A stretch of DNA of 64,000 nt, taken from positions 1 to 64,000 of the forward strand of contig NZ_AMRK01000006.1 of NCBI RefSeq assembly GCF_000299875.1, in the 5' to 3' direction. The DNA is from Celeribacter baekdonensis B30 (lineage in GTDB: Bacteria; Pseudomonadota; Alphaproteobacteria; Rhodobacterales; Rhodobacteraceae). Under the pieces are notes generated by a model. That model did not search any database and was not told the DNA's origin. It saw only the letters and a program-made list of their open reading frames with translations. The position numbers and the translations under genes were made by a program. Positions 38,263-47,395 of the stretch are shown here, one piece after another. Every line of letters starts with the position of its first letter. Position 1 is the stretch's first letter.

Positions 38263-39117
38263 TCAAAGCTCCTTGCGAATATCGACAAAGCGCAACAGGA
38301 TGCCGATCACGATCAACACGGTGATCAACAGGATCACGGCGGTGGCGGCGGCGGAGGGGTATTGCAACAGGGCGATGTCATTGGAAATCAGCCGTCCGAC
38401 ATTGGCCTTTTGCGACCCTGACATGAAGCGCACGGTGATGAAATCGCCCATCACGAGCGTGAGCACAAAGATCGTGCCAATCATGATTCCCGGCTTGGTC
38501 AGCGGTACAATCACATGCCGCAGCGTTTGAAATCCGCTCGCACCATTGTCCCGCGCCGCCTCGATCAAGCTGTGGTCAATCCGTGTCATCGTGTTGAAAA
38601 TCGGCACGACCATGAACAGGGTGTAGAGATGGACAAAGGCCAGGATCACCGAGAAATCCGAATATAAAAGCCACTCCAGCGGCTGATCAATCACACCCCA
38701 GGATTGCAGTGCAGAATTGGCAATGCCGTTGCGGCCAAGGAACGGAATCCAAGAGATCATGCGGATGATATTCGAGGTCCAGAACGGGATCGTGCAGAGC
38801 AAAAACAGCGCGATCTGCATGGTCTGGCTGCGGATGTGAAAGGCCAGATAATAGGCGACGGTAAAGCCGATCAAAAGTGTGAGCGCCCATGTGATCGCCG
38901 CATATTTCAATGTGGCGTAAAACACTTTGTAGGTGACCGATGAGCCAAACAGGAATTCGTAATTTTCTAAAGAGAAGTCGGGGATGATCGAAAACTCGGT
39001 GGCGCGCCAAAAGCTGACCACCACGATGGTGAGGATCGGCAAGATCAGGAATCCAATAAGGACAAGCGTCAGGGGAGAGGCCTGTAGCCATCCTTGGATG
39101 TGACGGTTTTTCAACAT
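38263..39117 (-). CDS. ABC transporter permease, PotB type
   Basis: The product has 284 residues, also with six membrane segments. Its EAA loop reads IEAARDNGASGFQTLRHVIVPLTKPGIM. The long first periplasmic loop before the core is as in PotB. It forms the channel with the following permease for a PotD-like binding protein encoded upstream. Confidence 0.9.
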   Translation of the reverse strand: MLKNRHIQGWLQASPLTLVLIGFLILPILTIVVVSFWRATEFSIIPDFSLENYEFLFGSSVTYKVFYATLKYAAITWALTLLIGFTVAYYLAFHIRSQTMQIALFLLCTIPFWTSNIIRMISWIPFLGRNGIANSALQSWGVIDQPLEWLLYSDFSVILAFVHLYTLFMVVPIFNTMTRIDHSLIEAARDNGASGFQTLRHVIVPLTKPGIMIGTIFVLTLVMGDFITVRFMSGSQKANVGRLISNDIALLQYPSAAATAVILLITVLIVIGILLRFVDIRKEL

Positions 39118-39232
39118 CTGTCCTCACTTAACACCGGGCCCGGCCCGCGCGTTTCTTTTGTCTGAAAATATCCCGGGGGAGGAAGGTGCGGCCCCGTGGG
39201 GCAGCACCGGAGGGGGCAGCGCCCCCCTCATG
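39118..39232. other. Spacer with G+C-rich inverted repeats after the binding-protein gene
   Basis: Between the binding-protein stop and the permease start lies a run of G/C-rich self-complementary sequence (around 39185-39228, including GGGGGCAGCGCCCCC). Such hairpins after the binding-protein gene often stabilise its message relative to the permeases. Confidence 0.45.
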
Positions 39233-40498
39233 TTAGGAGGCGATGAATTCGTTCCATTTGCGGACCATGTACTGGTTCTCATCCATGACCGCGTTCCAAC
39301 AGGCCACTGAGCCCATCCGATCGTAGAAAGATCCGCCATCGCGCGTCTCGCCCGCTTTCGCCAACACGTCGCCAAACGGCGAGGTGATGTCGCCCGTGGC
39401 CGGTTTGCCTTCAAACCAATAGCCCCATTCATTTTCGGACATATAGTCTTTCGAGGTTTCCGGCACGGCGGAGTAATAGCCTTGACGCATCAGGAACCCG
39501 CCGACCCAGCCATCAAGATACCAGTTGATGTATTCGTACGCCGCATCCAATTCCATGCCCGTCAGGGATTTCGAAAGCCCGATGCCGCCGCCCCAGGAGC
39601 GATAGCCCTCTTTCAGCGGCTGGTAGACACAGTCGATGCCGCGCGATTTCACTGCGGTGATCGCCGGCGACCACATGGATTGGATCACAACTTCGCCCGA
39701 CGCCATCAGGTTCACCGACTCGTCAAAGGTCTTCCAAAATGCGCGGAACTGACCGGCTTTTTTGGCTTCGGTGAAGATCGCAAAGGTCTTGTCGATCTCG
39801 TCCTTGGTCATGTTGCCTTTGTCGGCATATTTGATTTCACCCATCGCTTCACAGACCATTGCCATGTCCATGATGCCGATCGAGGAGATGTCGAGAATCG
39901 AGGCTTTGCCTTTGAATTCCGGGTTCAGAAGCTCGGCCCATGTGTCGATCGGACGACCGATCAGGTCGGGGCGGATGCCCAGTGTATCGGCATTATAGAT
40001 CGTTGGGATCAGGGTCATCCAGCCGGTTTCTTCGGTGGCGAAAGCGGTTGCGCCCGGACCTTCGACAAAGCCGACGGTGGAGGGCGCGGTGCCTTGGGCG
40101 ATCACGCTTTCGGGGGTCAGTTTGCCGGATTTGAAAATGCCGACGATCTTGTCGTAATTCTTGATTTTGGAGGTGTCCATGGCCTGAAGATTGCCCGTCG
40201 GCCAGACCTTTTTACAAATCCAATATTCAATATCAGCGATGTCAAAGCTGTCCGGTTGGGTCGCGGCGCGTTGGGTCACGGAATCGGAATCCAATGCGGT
40301 CATCTCAAGCGTGAAGCCCAGGTCTTCTTTCACTTTTTGCCCAACTTCATTGAGGTTGGACACGCCGGTGCCGAATTGGCGCAGGGTGATATCTTTGATT
40401 TCCTGTGCCCAGACCATGGGCGCGGGGAGGGCTGAGGCCGCGGCCGCGGCAGCCCCACTCTTAAGCACCGCGCGGCGCGAATAACGCATTTTAGACAT
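39233..40498 (-). CDS. Extracellular solute-binding protein, PotD/spermidine-putrescine type, Tat signal
   Basis: The product has 421 residues. The N-terminus SRRAVLKSGAAAAAASALPAPMVWAQE is a twin-arginine signal peptide. The mature part is a family 1/PotD-like two-lobed binder. It is longer than typical PotD, and the polyamine-site aromatic and acidic residues cannot be aligned by eye, so the ligand may not be a polyamine. It lies between the ATPase gene and the permeases. Confidence 0.9.
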   Translation of the reverse strand: MSKMRYSRRAVLKSGAAAAAASALPAPMVWAQEIKDITLRQFGTGVSNLNEVGQKVKEDLGFTLEMTALDSDSVTQRAATQPDSFDIADIEYWICKKVWPTGNLQAMDTSKIKNYDKIVGIFKSGKLTPESVIAQGTAPSTVGFVEGPGATAFATEETGWMTLIPTIYNADTLGIRPDLIGRPIDTWAELLNPEFKGKASILDISSIGIMDMAMVCEAMGEIKYADKGNMTKDEIDKTFAIFTEAKKAGQFRAFWKTFDESVNLMASGEVVIQSMWSPAITAVKSRGIDCVYQPLKEGYRSWGGGIGLSKSLTGMELDAAYEYINWYLDGWVGGFLMRQGYYSAVPETSKDYMSENEWGYWFEGKPATGDITSPFGDVLAKAGETRDGGSFYDRMGSVACWNAVMDENQYMVRKWNEFIAS

Positions 40499-40536
40499 GA
40501 CAATCTTCCCTTGTTGCAGAGGTTTTGGAGGAGAGG

Positions 40537-41511
40537 TTAGGCTTGGAGGCGGTGGACCCGCCCCTCGTCCCAGGCAAGCCGCACGGCATCGCCCGGATTT
40601 TTCGGCGTTTGAAAAAATTGCTCTTCGGGCACGAGGGCCAGGACCTCTTCGCCCGCGTCGGTCATCGAGGTCATCGCCACATGCGCGCCCTGATATTCGA
40701 CCGAGGTCACAGTGGCGAGCAGTCCGGCCTCGCCCAATGTCACCTCATCGGCGCGCAGGGCCACCTTGGCACCATTCAGAGAAATCACATTATGCCCGCC
40801 CATGAACCGTGCCACGAATTCTGTGCGCGGCGTGTTCCACACGCTGCGCGCGGGGCCGGCCTGTTCGATCACCGCATTGTTCATCACCACGATCTCATCG
40901 GCCAGCGCCAGCGCTTCGTCCTGCCCATGGGTGACGTGCAAAAAGGTGATGCCCAATTCGCGTTGAATGCGTTTCAATTCGGCTCGCACTTTGATGCGCA
41001 AAAACGGATCAAGGGCGGAGAGCGGTTCGTCGAGCAACAACACCCGCGGCTTGGTCACCAAAGCCCGCGCCAACGCGACACGTTGCTGTTGTCCGCCCGA
41101 AAGCTGCGCCGGAAGGCGATCGGCAAAGGCGGTCATGTGCACCAGATCCAACATTTCATTGGCGGCCTTATGGCGCTCTGGCCTGTCGATGCCTTTCATC
41201 CGCAGCGAGAAGGCCACGTTGTCACGGACGTTCAAATGCGGGAACAGCGCGTAGTTTTGAAACATCATTGCGGTGCCGCGTTTGGCCGGGGGGAGATGAG
41301 AAATATCGAACCCGTCCAACAGGATAGACCCGTCAGAGACGCTTTCATGCCCCGCGATCATTCGCAGCGTCGTGGATTTACCGCACCCAGATGGCCCCAA
41401 AAGACAGACATAGCTGCCATTCTCAAAGACATAATTGATGCGATCAACGGCGACAGTGGTGCCATAGCGCTTTGTCAGAGTGACGAGTTCAAGATCTTTG
41501 CCAGAGCGCAT
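40537..41511 (-). CDS. ABC transporter ATP-binding protein, PotA type
   Basis: The product has 324 residues with Walker [10 protein letters not shown] (about 39-47), FQNYALFPH, signature LSGGQQQ and Walker B LLLDEPLSALDP. The C-terminal TOBE domain (from about 245) is the regulatory domain of PotA/MalK-type ATPases. It starts the operon, divergent from a GntR gene. The gene order ATPase-SBP-permease-permease-racemase is compact. Confidence 0.92.
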   Translation of the reverse strand: MRSGKDLELVTLTKRYGTTVAVDRINYVFENGSYVCLLGPSGCGKSTTLRMIAGHESVSDGSILLDGFDISHLPPAKRGTAMMFQNYALFPHLNVRDNVAFSLRMKGIDRPERHKAANEMLDLVHMTAFADRLPAQLSGGQQQRVALARALVTKPRVLLLDEPLSALDPFLRIKVRAELKRIQRELGITFLHVTHGQDEALALADEIVVMNNAVIEQAGPARSVWNTPRTEFVARFMGGHNVISLNGAKVALRADEVTLGEAGLLATVTSVEYQGAHVAMTSMTDAGEEVLALVPEEQFFQTPKNPGDAVRLAWDEGRVHRLQA

Positions 41512-41640
41512 GTGCTATCCATCCTTTGAGGTCCGAATGGTGTTTACGCTTGTCCGGTTTTTTGCACGGCAGAAGATTTTTTCGCAGTTACAGTGGGGGC
41601 GCACATCAAATGCCTATGGATTGGGCGCTCTGTACATAAA

Positions 41641-41673
41641 GGTGCATTAATTATGCGCCAAATTCGTATACAA
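41641..41673. promoter_or_regulatory. Operator candidates between the potA-like gene and gntR
   Basis: A 19-base near-palindrome lies at 41641-41659 (GGtGCAT...ATGCgCC arms around an A/T centre) and a second dyad, GTATAC, at 41666-41671 within TTCGTATACAA. Both fall in the 252-base divergent spacer, about 90-120 bases before the gntR start. They are the best candidates for GntR binding. Confidence 0.45.
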
Positions 41674-41763
41674 TCTTGTGGACGATATAATTCAATCAAC
41701 GGGCTTGAGAATCAGGTCGCACGGCGAAAAGCTCCAAACACAAAGACACGAAGGATATTGGTG

Positions 41764-42450
41764 ATGCAGGTTATGGTGGAGCACAGCGGCGGTGGCAGCG
41801 GCAAAGTTGCGGACAGTCTGGCGACGGCCATTCATGAACACCGTCTGTCGCCGGGGATGAAGCTGAACGAAGACGAGGTGGGCGAGATTTATGGCGTGAG
41901 CCGCACCGTGGTGCGGGCCGCCTTGCAACAGCTTGCCCATGAGCGCCTTGTCGAACTCAAGCGCAATCGCGGTGCCTTTGTTGCTCAGCCTTCAGTGCGC
42001 GAGGCGCGCGAGGTGTTTGAGGCTCGCGCGCTTTTGGAACCGCGCACCGCACGTTCCGCCGCAGAACGGGCCAAAGCGACCGATATAAAGGTCCTGCAAA
42101 AGCATATAGACGCCGAACATGCCGCATTGCATGCGGGCGACACCGGACGCGCGTTGCATCTTTCGGGGATGTTTCACATCGAAATGGCCCGGATCGCAGA
42201 TCAAACCACCATTGCGGACTTCATCGCCCAGCTTGTGTCGCGCTCCTCGCTGATCATCGCGCTGTATTGGCAACGCCGCACGGCGCTTTGCGAAAGCCAC
42301 GCCCATGATGCGTTGATCAAGGCGCTCGGACGCAATGATCCTGACGCGGCCGAGGAATTGATGAAACACCATCTGGTCGATCTGTTGACCTCACTCGATC
42401 TGCGCGATCAGCCCTCTGTCGCGAAATCGTTGAAAGATGCGTTGAAATGA
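41764..42450 (+). CDS. GntR-family transcriptional regulator, FCD subfamily
   Basis: The product has 228 residues. The winged helix covers about 15-75 (GMKLNEDEVGEIYGVSRTVVRAALQQLAHERLVELKRNRGAFV) and is followed by an FCD helical domain. ATG 41764 has AAGGA nine bases upstream; the frame open to 41593 is judged spurious because conserved sequence begins after 41764. It is divergent from the Pot-type operon and overlaps the next gene (ATGA) so it may be co-transcribed with the GNAT gene. Confidence 0.88.
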   Translation: MQVMVEHSGGGSGKVADSLATAIHEHRLSPGMKLNEDEVGEIYGVSRTVVRAALQQLAHERLVELKRNRGAFVAQPSVREAREVFEARALLEPRTARSAAERAKATDIKVLQKHIDAEHAALHAGDTGRALHLSGMFHIEMARIADQTTIADFIAQLVSRSSLIIALYWQRRTALCESHAHDALIKALGRNDPDAAEELMKHHLVDLLTSLDLRDQPSVAKSLKDALK

Positions 42451-43280
42451 ACCTGCGACCCGCGACCCCAAGAGATCTGGTACAGGTTTTGCAATGGGCC
42501 GCCGCAGAAGGGTGGAACCCCGGACTGGACGACGCATCGGCGTTTTGGGGCGCGGATGGGGACGGGTTTTATGTGGCCGAGGTCGAGGATCAAATCGTCG
42601 CGGCGATTTCTGTGGTCAATCATAATGCGGATTTTGCCTTTCTGGGCCTCTATCTGTGCCAACCTGCATTCAGGGGGCGCGGGATTGGTTATGCGCTTTG
42701 GACCGAGGCGTTGAAACACGCCGGATCGCGCACGGTTGGACTTGATGGGGTGGCCACGCAAGAGGCCAATTATGCCAAATCCGGCTTTGTCAAAACCGGG
42801 TCCACGGCGCGGTTTGAGGGGGAATTTCCTGCGGTGACCTGGGTCGGTCTGCGGCCTGCAGCGCAGGATGATCTTGCCGCGATTGCCACTCTGGATCGGC
42901 TGGCCAATGGCTATATGCGCCCGCGTTTCCTGTCTGGATGGCTTCTGGGAACCGAGACACGGCAGAGCTTTGTTTGCGAGACCGACGGTCAGATCGCCGG
43001 CTTTGCCACGGCGCGTCTGTGCGGCCACGGATGCAAGATCGGACCGGTGATTGCCCCGGATCAGGCAACGGCTTTGGCATTGATGAGCCGTGCGGTGCAG
43101 GCCTTGGGGGCCTCATATGCCATCGTCGATGTTCCTGATCTGCAACAGGACTTTCGGAAGGCACTCATCGCCCAAGGCTTTGAGGTGACGTTTGAGACCG
43201 CGCGCATGTATCGCGGCACACCACCCAGTCCCCTTGCGGCACAGACGCTGTATGGTATCGCGACGATGGAACTTGGTTGA
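42447..43280 (+). CDS. GNAT-family N-acetyltransferase with C-terminal second domain
   Basis: The product has 277 residues. The first half is a complete GNAT domain with acetyl-CoA motif A around FRGRGIGYALW (about 73-83). The second half contains a shorter GNAT-like fold of the type found in two-domain acetyltransferases. Start coupled to gntR by a four-base overlap. Substrate unknown. Confidence 0.85.
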   Translation: MNLRPATPRDLVQVLQWAAAEGWNPGLDDASAFWGADGDGFYVAEVEDQIVAAISVVNHNADFAFLGLYLCQPAFRGRGIGYALWTEALKHAGSRTVGLDGVATQEANYAKSGFVKTGSTARFEGEFPAVTWVGLRPAAQDDLAAIATLDRLANGYMRPRFLSGWLLGTETRQSFVCETDGQIAGFATARLCGHGCKIGPVIAPDQATALALMSRAVQALGASYAIVDVPDLQQDFRKALIAQGFEVTFETARMYRGTPPSPLAAQTLYGIATMELG

Positions 43281-43357
43281 AAGTCGGTTTGCAATTGTCT
43301 CCCCGCACCTGCCTCGCTACCCTGTGTCGGGCTGAGGGGCTGGAAGAAGGGGGTGAC

Positions 43358-44044
43358 ATGTTTGATCTGGTGATCTTTGATTGCGACGGCGTGTTGATTG
43401 ACAGCGAAGTCATTTCCGCGCGGATGTTGATCTCAGAACTCGAGGGCTATGGCGTGAGCATCGACACCGCCTATGTCGCCCGGCATTTCCTTGGCCGCAG
43501 CTATCCCGTGGTGCTGGATCAAATCCAAAAGGAATTTGGCATTGCCTTGCCCTATGGGTTTGAGGCCGAGTACCGTGCCCGGTTGATGGCGGCGTTTGAG
43601 GCGGATTTGAAAATCATGCCGGGGGTGCGCGAGGTGATCGAACGGCTGCGCGTGCCCTATGCATTGGCGACCAGTTCAAGCCCGCCGCGGCTGGCACAAT
43701 CTCTGTCAATGGTGGGGTTGACCGATCTGTTTGAGGGTCGCACTACGACGTCCAAAGAAGTGTCGCGCGGCAAACCCGCTCCGGATATGTTCCTTTTGAC
43801 GGCTCAGAAAAACGGGGCCGCACCCGAGCGCTGTTTGGTGATCGAGGATTCTTTGGCGGGGGTTCAGGCCGGGCTTGCTGCGGGAATGACCGTGTGGCGG
43901 TTTGTCGGCGGAAGTCACCTGATGGGACTGGATCTCGAAGCGTCCGCACCTTCGCAGGCCCATCGTATATTTGCATCCTATGGCGACTTTTTTCATTCTG
44001 CCGAAAATCTTATGAAGGACATGTCCGACCATGATGCAGGCTAA
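43358..44044 (+). CDS. HAD-superfamily phosphatase (beta-phosphoglucomutase-like)
   Basis: The product has 228 residues with motif I FDCDGVLIDSE (8-18), motif II TSSS, motif III Lys in SRGKPAPDMFL and motif IV IEDSLAGVQAG. ATG 43358 follows GAAGGGGG; the frame upstream overlaps the GNAT gene and is not used. It lies just before the SorC-type regulator, and a similar HAD gene accompanies polyol operons in relatives, so it may act on a sugar or polyol phosphate. Confidence 0.88.
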   Translation: MFDLVIFDCDGVLIDSEVISARMLISELEGYGVSIDTAYVARHFLGRSYPVVLDQIQKEFGIALPYGFEAEYRARLMAAFEADLKIMPGVREVIERLRVPYALATSSSPPRLAQSLSMVGLTDLFEGRTTTSKEVSRGKPAPDMFLLTAQKNGAAPERCLVIEDSLAGVQAGLAAGMTVWRFVGGSHLMGLDLEASAPSQAHRIFASYGDFFHSAENLMKDMSDHDAG

Positions 44045-45002
44045 ACCTAAGGGTAACGTCGACGATACAGACATCTCGCCGCGCGATTTGGCGGCGCGTG
44101 CGGCGTGGTTGTCCTTTGTCGGTGGGCTGACCCAAGATCAGATCGCGCAGGAGCTTGGCATTTCGCGGCAAAGGGCGCAGCGGCTTGTGGCGCGGGCTTC
44201 CTCGGAGGGGTTGATCCGGGTGCGGATTGAACATCCGATTGCTGAATGCCTCGAATTGGAGAGGGCCTTGAAGGCGCGGTTTGGTCTGACCTCAGCTTGG
44301 GTGTCGCCGGGGCTTGGGGCGGGCGTTGATCCGCTTCAGGGCCTCGCCCCTTTCGTTGCCCCGGTGCTGGAGCGGCTGTTTTCCTCTGATGAGCCGAAAG
44401 TCTTTGCTTTGGGCACGGGGCGGACGCTCAAAACTGTGGTCGATCAATTGCGCGCGGTCGATGGCTCGCGCCACAAACTTGTGTCTTTGATTGGCAATGT
44501 TGCGCCCGACAGTTCGGCTTCGTTTTATGAGGTGATCATGCGGTTTGCCGAAAAGATTCAGGCCCGCCATTACCCAATGTCGGTGCCCGTTGCGGCGCGC
44601 GATGATGTTGAACTGAACCTGTATCGCTCTCTGCCACATGTCGCGGCCTCGCGCGAATTGGCGAAATCTGCCGATCTTGCGATCGTCGGGATTGGTCAAA
44701 TGGGGGATGACGCGCCGCTTTATGTGGATGGGTTTCTGACCGCCGATGAACTGACCGCTTTGCGCGCTTCTGGAGGTGTCGGCGAGATCTGCGGTCACAT
44801 TTTTGACGCCGAGGGCCGATACCTTGATCACCCCGTCAATGACCGGATGGTGGGGGTGCGTGTGCCCGAAGGAGACATGCCAGTTTATTGCATTGGTGCG
44901 GGCGCGAGTAAGCTTGCGGCGCTCAGTGCTGCGCTGCGAGGCGGATTGATCGACGGATTGTTCACCGATGAGTGGACAGCTAAGGCTCTCATATCTCAAT
45001 AA
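44031..45002 (+). CDS. smoC: SorC/DeoR-type transcriptional regulator, SmoC-like
   Basis: The product has 323 residues: an N-terminal helix-turn-helix near 20-60 (AWLSFVGGLTQDQIAQELGISRQRAQRLVARASSEG) and a C-terminal sugar-binding domain of the SorC type (FALGTGRTLKTVVDQL, DLAIVGIGQMGDDAP, VGEICGHIFDAEG). It overlaps the HAD gene and precedes the smo operon by 110 bases. It probably responds to a polyol or polyol phosphate and controls the palindrome before smoE. Confidence 0.86.
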   Translation: MMQAKPKGNVDDTDISPRDLAARAAWLSFVGGLTQDQIAQELGISRQRAQRLVARASSEGLIRVRIEHPIAECLELERALKARFGLTSAWVSPGLGAGVDPLQGLAPFVAPVLERLFSSDEPKVFALGTGRTLKTVVDQLRAVDGSRHKLVSLIGNVAPDSSASFYEVIMRFAEKIQARHYPMSVPVAARDDVELNLYRSLPHVAASRELAKSADLAIVGIGQMGDDAPLYVDGFLTADELTALRASGGVGEICGHIFDAEGRYLDHPVNDRMVGVRVPEGDMPVYCIGAGASKLAALSAALRGGLIDGLFTDEWTAKALISQ

Positions 45003-45037
45003 GAAACACCTTCCAAAGGGCTTTTGTTTAATCGCTC

Positions 45038-45093
45038 TTGACAGAATCCATGTTTATGAGTGAGCATTGGTCCATGAAATGAGCAAATGCTCA
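45038..45093 (+). promoter_or_regulatory. smo operon control region with SorC-type operator candidate
   Basis: A consensus -35 box TTGACA is at 45038-45043; no good -10 lies 17 bases on. TGAGCAAATGCTCA at 45080-45093 is a perfect 6+2+6 palindrome, and an extra TGAGCA half-site lies 19 bases earlier at 45061-45066. A strong GGGAGG ribosome site precedes the smoE ATG. Two phased half-sites plus one dyad fit a tetrameric SorC regulator. Confidence 0.55.
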
Positions 45094-45112
45094 GATCGTA
45101 AGGGAGGATACC

Positions 45113-46423
45113 ATGAATACGACATTCCGCACCCTCATGGGGGCGTGTGCTCTTGCTGCATTGTCAGCGGGCGCTTTTGCCGAGACCATCACCGTCGCCA
45201 CCGTGAACAACGGCGACATGATCCGCATGCAGGGTCTGATGGATGATTTTTACGCCAAACACCCGGATATTGAGGTTGAATGGGTGACCCTTGAGGAAAA
45301 CGTGCTGCGTCAGCGCGTGACCCAAGATGTTGCCACCAAAGGCGGCCAATTCGACGTGATGACCATCGGCACCTATGAGGTTCCGATCTGGGGCGAACGT
45401 GGCTGGCTCGTGTCGCTCAATGATCTGCCGGACAGCTACGACATTGACGACATTTTGCCTGCGATCCGCGATGGTCTGACTGTAGACGACGAACTTTATG
45501 CGGCACCGTTCTACGGCGAAAGCTCGATGGTGATGTATCGTACCGACCTGATGGAAAAAGCCGGTCTGACCATGCCCGAAGCCCCGACTTGGGATTTCAT
45601 CAAAGAGGCTGCGGCCGCGATGACTGACAAAGAGGGTGAAGTTTACGGCATCTGTCTGCGTGGCAAGGCGGGCTGGGGCGAAAACATGGCCTTCCTGACC
45701 GCCATGTCCAACTCGTTTGGCGCCAAGTGGTTTGACATGGATTGGAAACCGCAATTCGACTCGGAAGAGTGGAAAACCACGCTCAACTTCTACCTCGATC
45801 TGATGAACAACTACGGCCCTCCGGGCGCATCCGGCAACGGGTTTAACGAGAACCTCTCGTTGTTCCAAACCGGCAAATGCGGCATGTGGATCGACGCCAC
45901 GGTTGCGGCCTCTTTCGTAACCAACCCGAACGACTCCTCGGTTGCGGACAGCGTTGGTTTCGCACTTGCTCCCGACAATGGGCTTGGTAAACGCGGCAAC
46001 TGGCTTTGGGCGTGGAACCTCGGTATCCCGGCCGGCACCCAAAAAGTCGATGCGGCGAAAGCCTTTGTCGAATGGGCCACCTCGAAAGAGTACACCGCTT
46101 TGGTTGCGTCGAAAGAAGGCTGGGCCAACGTTCCTCCGGGCACGCGTCAGTCGCTTTACATGAACGAAGAGTATCAAAAAGTGCCCTTTGCGAAAATGAC
46201 GCTGGAAAGCATCCTTTCTGCCGATCCGCAGCATCCGACCGTGGATGAGGTGCCTTATGTCGGAGTCCAATTTGTCGCCATCCCCGAATTCCAGGGCCTC
46301 GGCACTGCCGTGGGGCAACAGTTCTCCGCCGCATTGGCTGGACAAATGTCAGCGGAACAAGCGCTTGATAACGCTCAAAAACTCACAGAACGCGAAATGA
46401 TGAAAGCCGGTTACATCAAGTAA
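45113..46423 (+). CDS. smoE: Sorbitol/mannitol ABC transporter substrate-binding protein
   Basis: The product has 436 residues with a Sec signal peptide (about 1-23, ending AGAFAE). The mature protein is a family 1 carbohydrate binder (TVATVNNGDMIRMQGLMDDFYAKHPDIEVEWVT). The assignment to polyols rests on the operon: transporter genes followed by sorbitol and mannitol dehydrogenases, as in the Rhodobacter smo operon. ATG 45113 has an ideal GGGAGG seven bases ahead. Confidence 0.9.
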   Translation: MNTTFRTLMGACALAALSAGAFAETITVATVNNGDMIRMQGLMDDFYAKHPDIEVEWVTLEENVLRQRVTQDVATKGGQFDVMTIGTYEVPIWGERGWLVSLNDLPDSYDIDDILPAIRDGLTVDDELYAAPFYGESSMVMYRTDLMEKAGLTMPEAPTWDFIKEAAAAMTDKEGEVYGICLRGKAGWGENMAFLTAMSNSFGAKWFDMDWKPQFDSEEWKTTLNFYLDLMNNYGPPGASGNGFNENLSLFQTGKCGMWIDATVAASFVTNPNDSSVADSVGFALAPDNGLGKRGNWLWAWNLGIPAGTQKVDAAKAFVEWATSKEYTALVASKEGWANVPPGTRQSLYMNEEYQKVPFAKMTLESILSADPQHPTVDEVPYVGVQFVAIPEFQGLGTAVGQQFSAALAGQMSAEQALDNAQKLTEREMMKAGYIK

Positions 46424-46512
46424 CCGCGCCCGCTTTACGCTTCTCCCAGTGACGGGCCGGTTCCTCAAATCCCGGCCCGTCCATATCCCTCACGCAGACA
46501 CCGAGGCACCCC

Positions 46513-47385
46513 ATGGCCACGAAACATTCTCGCGCCAGCGCCCGGATTATGATCTCCCCCGCAGTGATCTTGCTGCTCGGGTGGATGCTGATCCCGCTCT
46601 CCATGACGCTCTATTTCTCCTTCCTGCGCTACAACCTGTTGATGCCGGGCATGGAGGAATTCACCGGGCTGACCAATTATAAATACTTCCTCACGGACCC
46701 CGCGTTTTTTGCCGCGCTGACCAACACGATCCTTTTGGTGTGTGGCGTGCTTTTGGTCACGGTGATTGGCGGTGTGTTTTTGGCGCTGTTGCTCGATCAG
46801 CCGTTTTTCGGTCAGGGCATTGTGCGCATTCTGGTCATCGCGCCGTTTTTCGTGATGCCGACCGTCTCCGCACTGGTGTGGAAAAACATGTTCATGAACC
46901 CGGTGAACGGGCTGTTTGCGCATCTGTTCAAATTCTTCGGGCTTGAACCGTTTGATTTCCTCGCACAGGCGCCTTTGGCCTCAATCATCGGCATTGTGTC
47001 CTGGCAATGGTTGCCCTTCGCCACGCTCATCCTGTTGACCGCGTTTCAGTCGCTCGACCAAGAGCAATTGGAAGCCTCAGAAATGGATGGCGCGCCGTGG
47101 ATTAAACGGTTTTGGTTCATCATGCTGCCGCATCTGTCGCGCGCGATCACCGTTGTGATCCTTATTCAAACCATCTTTTTGCTTTCGGTTTTCGCCGAAA
47201 TCCTTGTGACCACCAACGGCGGTCCGGGCACTGCGTCGACCAACCTCACCTACCTCATTTATATGCAATCTCTGTTGCAATTCGATGTGGGCGGAGGCTC
47301 CGCCGGTGGCGTCGTTGCCATCATTCTCGCCAATATTGTTGCGATCTTCCTGATGCGGATGATCGGCAAAAACCTCGACGCGTAA
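46513..47385 (+). CDS. smoF: Sorbitol/mannitol ABC transporter permease
   Basis: The product has 290 residues, an MalF-type permease with six membrane segments and the EAA loop LEASEMDGAPWIKRFWFIMLPHLSRAITV. The 89-base gap after smoE contains a CCGGTTC/GGCCGG-like inverted repeat (around 46450-46485) that could limit downstream expression relative to the binding protein. Confidence 0.9.
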   Translation: MATKHSRASARIMISPAVILLLGWMLIPLSMTLYFSFLRYNLLMPGMEEFTGLTNYKYFLTDPAFFAALTNTILLVCGVLLVTVIGGVFLALLLDQPFFGQGIVRILVIAPFFVMPTVSALVWKNMFMNPVNGLFAHLFKFFGLEPFDFLAQAPLASIIGIVSWQWLPFATLILLTAFQSLDQEQLEASEMDGAPWIKRFWFIMLPHLSRAITVVILIQTIFLLSVFAEILVTTNGGPGTASTNLTYLIYMQSLLQFDVGGGSAGGVVAIILANIVAIFLMRMIGKNLDA

Positions 47386-47395
47386 GGAGGCGATC

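Noticed and set aside
45164-46345. 393-codon minus-strand frame opposite smoE
   Set aside because: Antisense to a well-conserved binding protein with signal peptide; no independent evidence.
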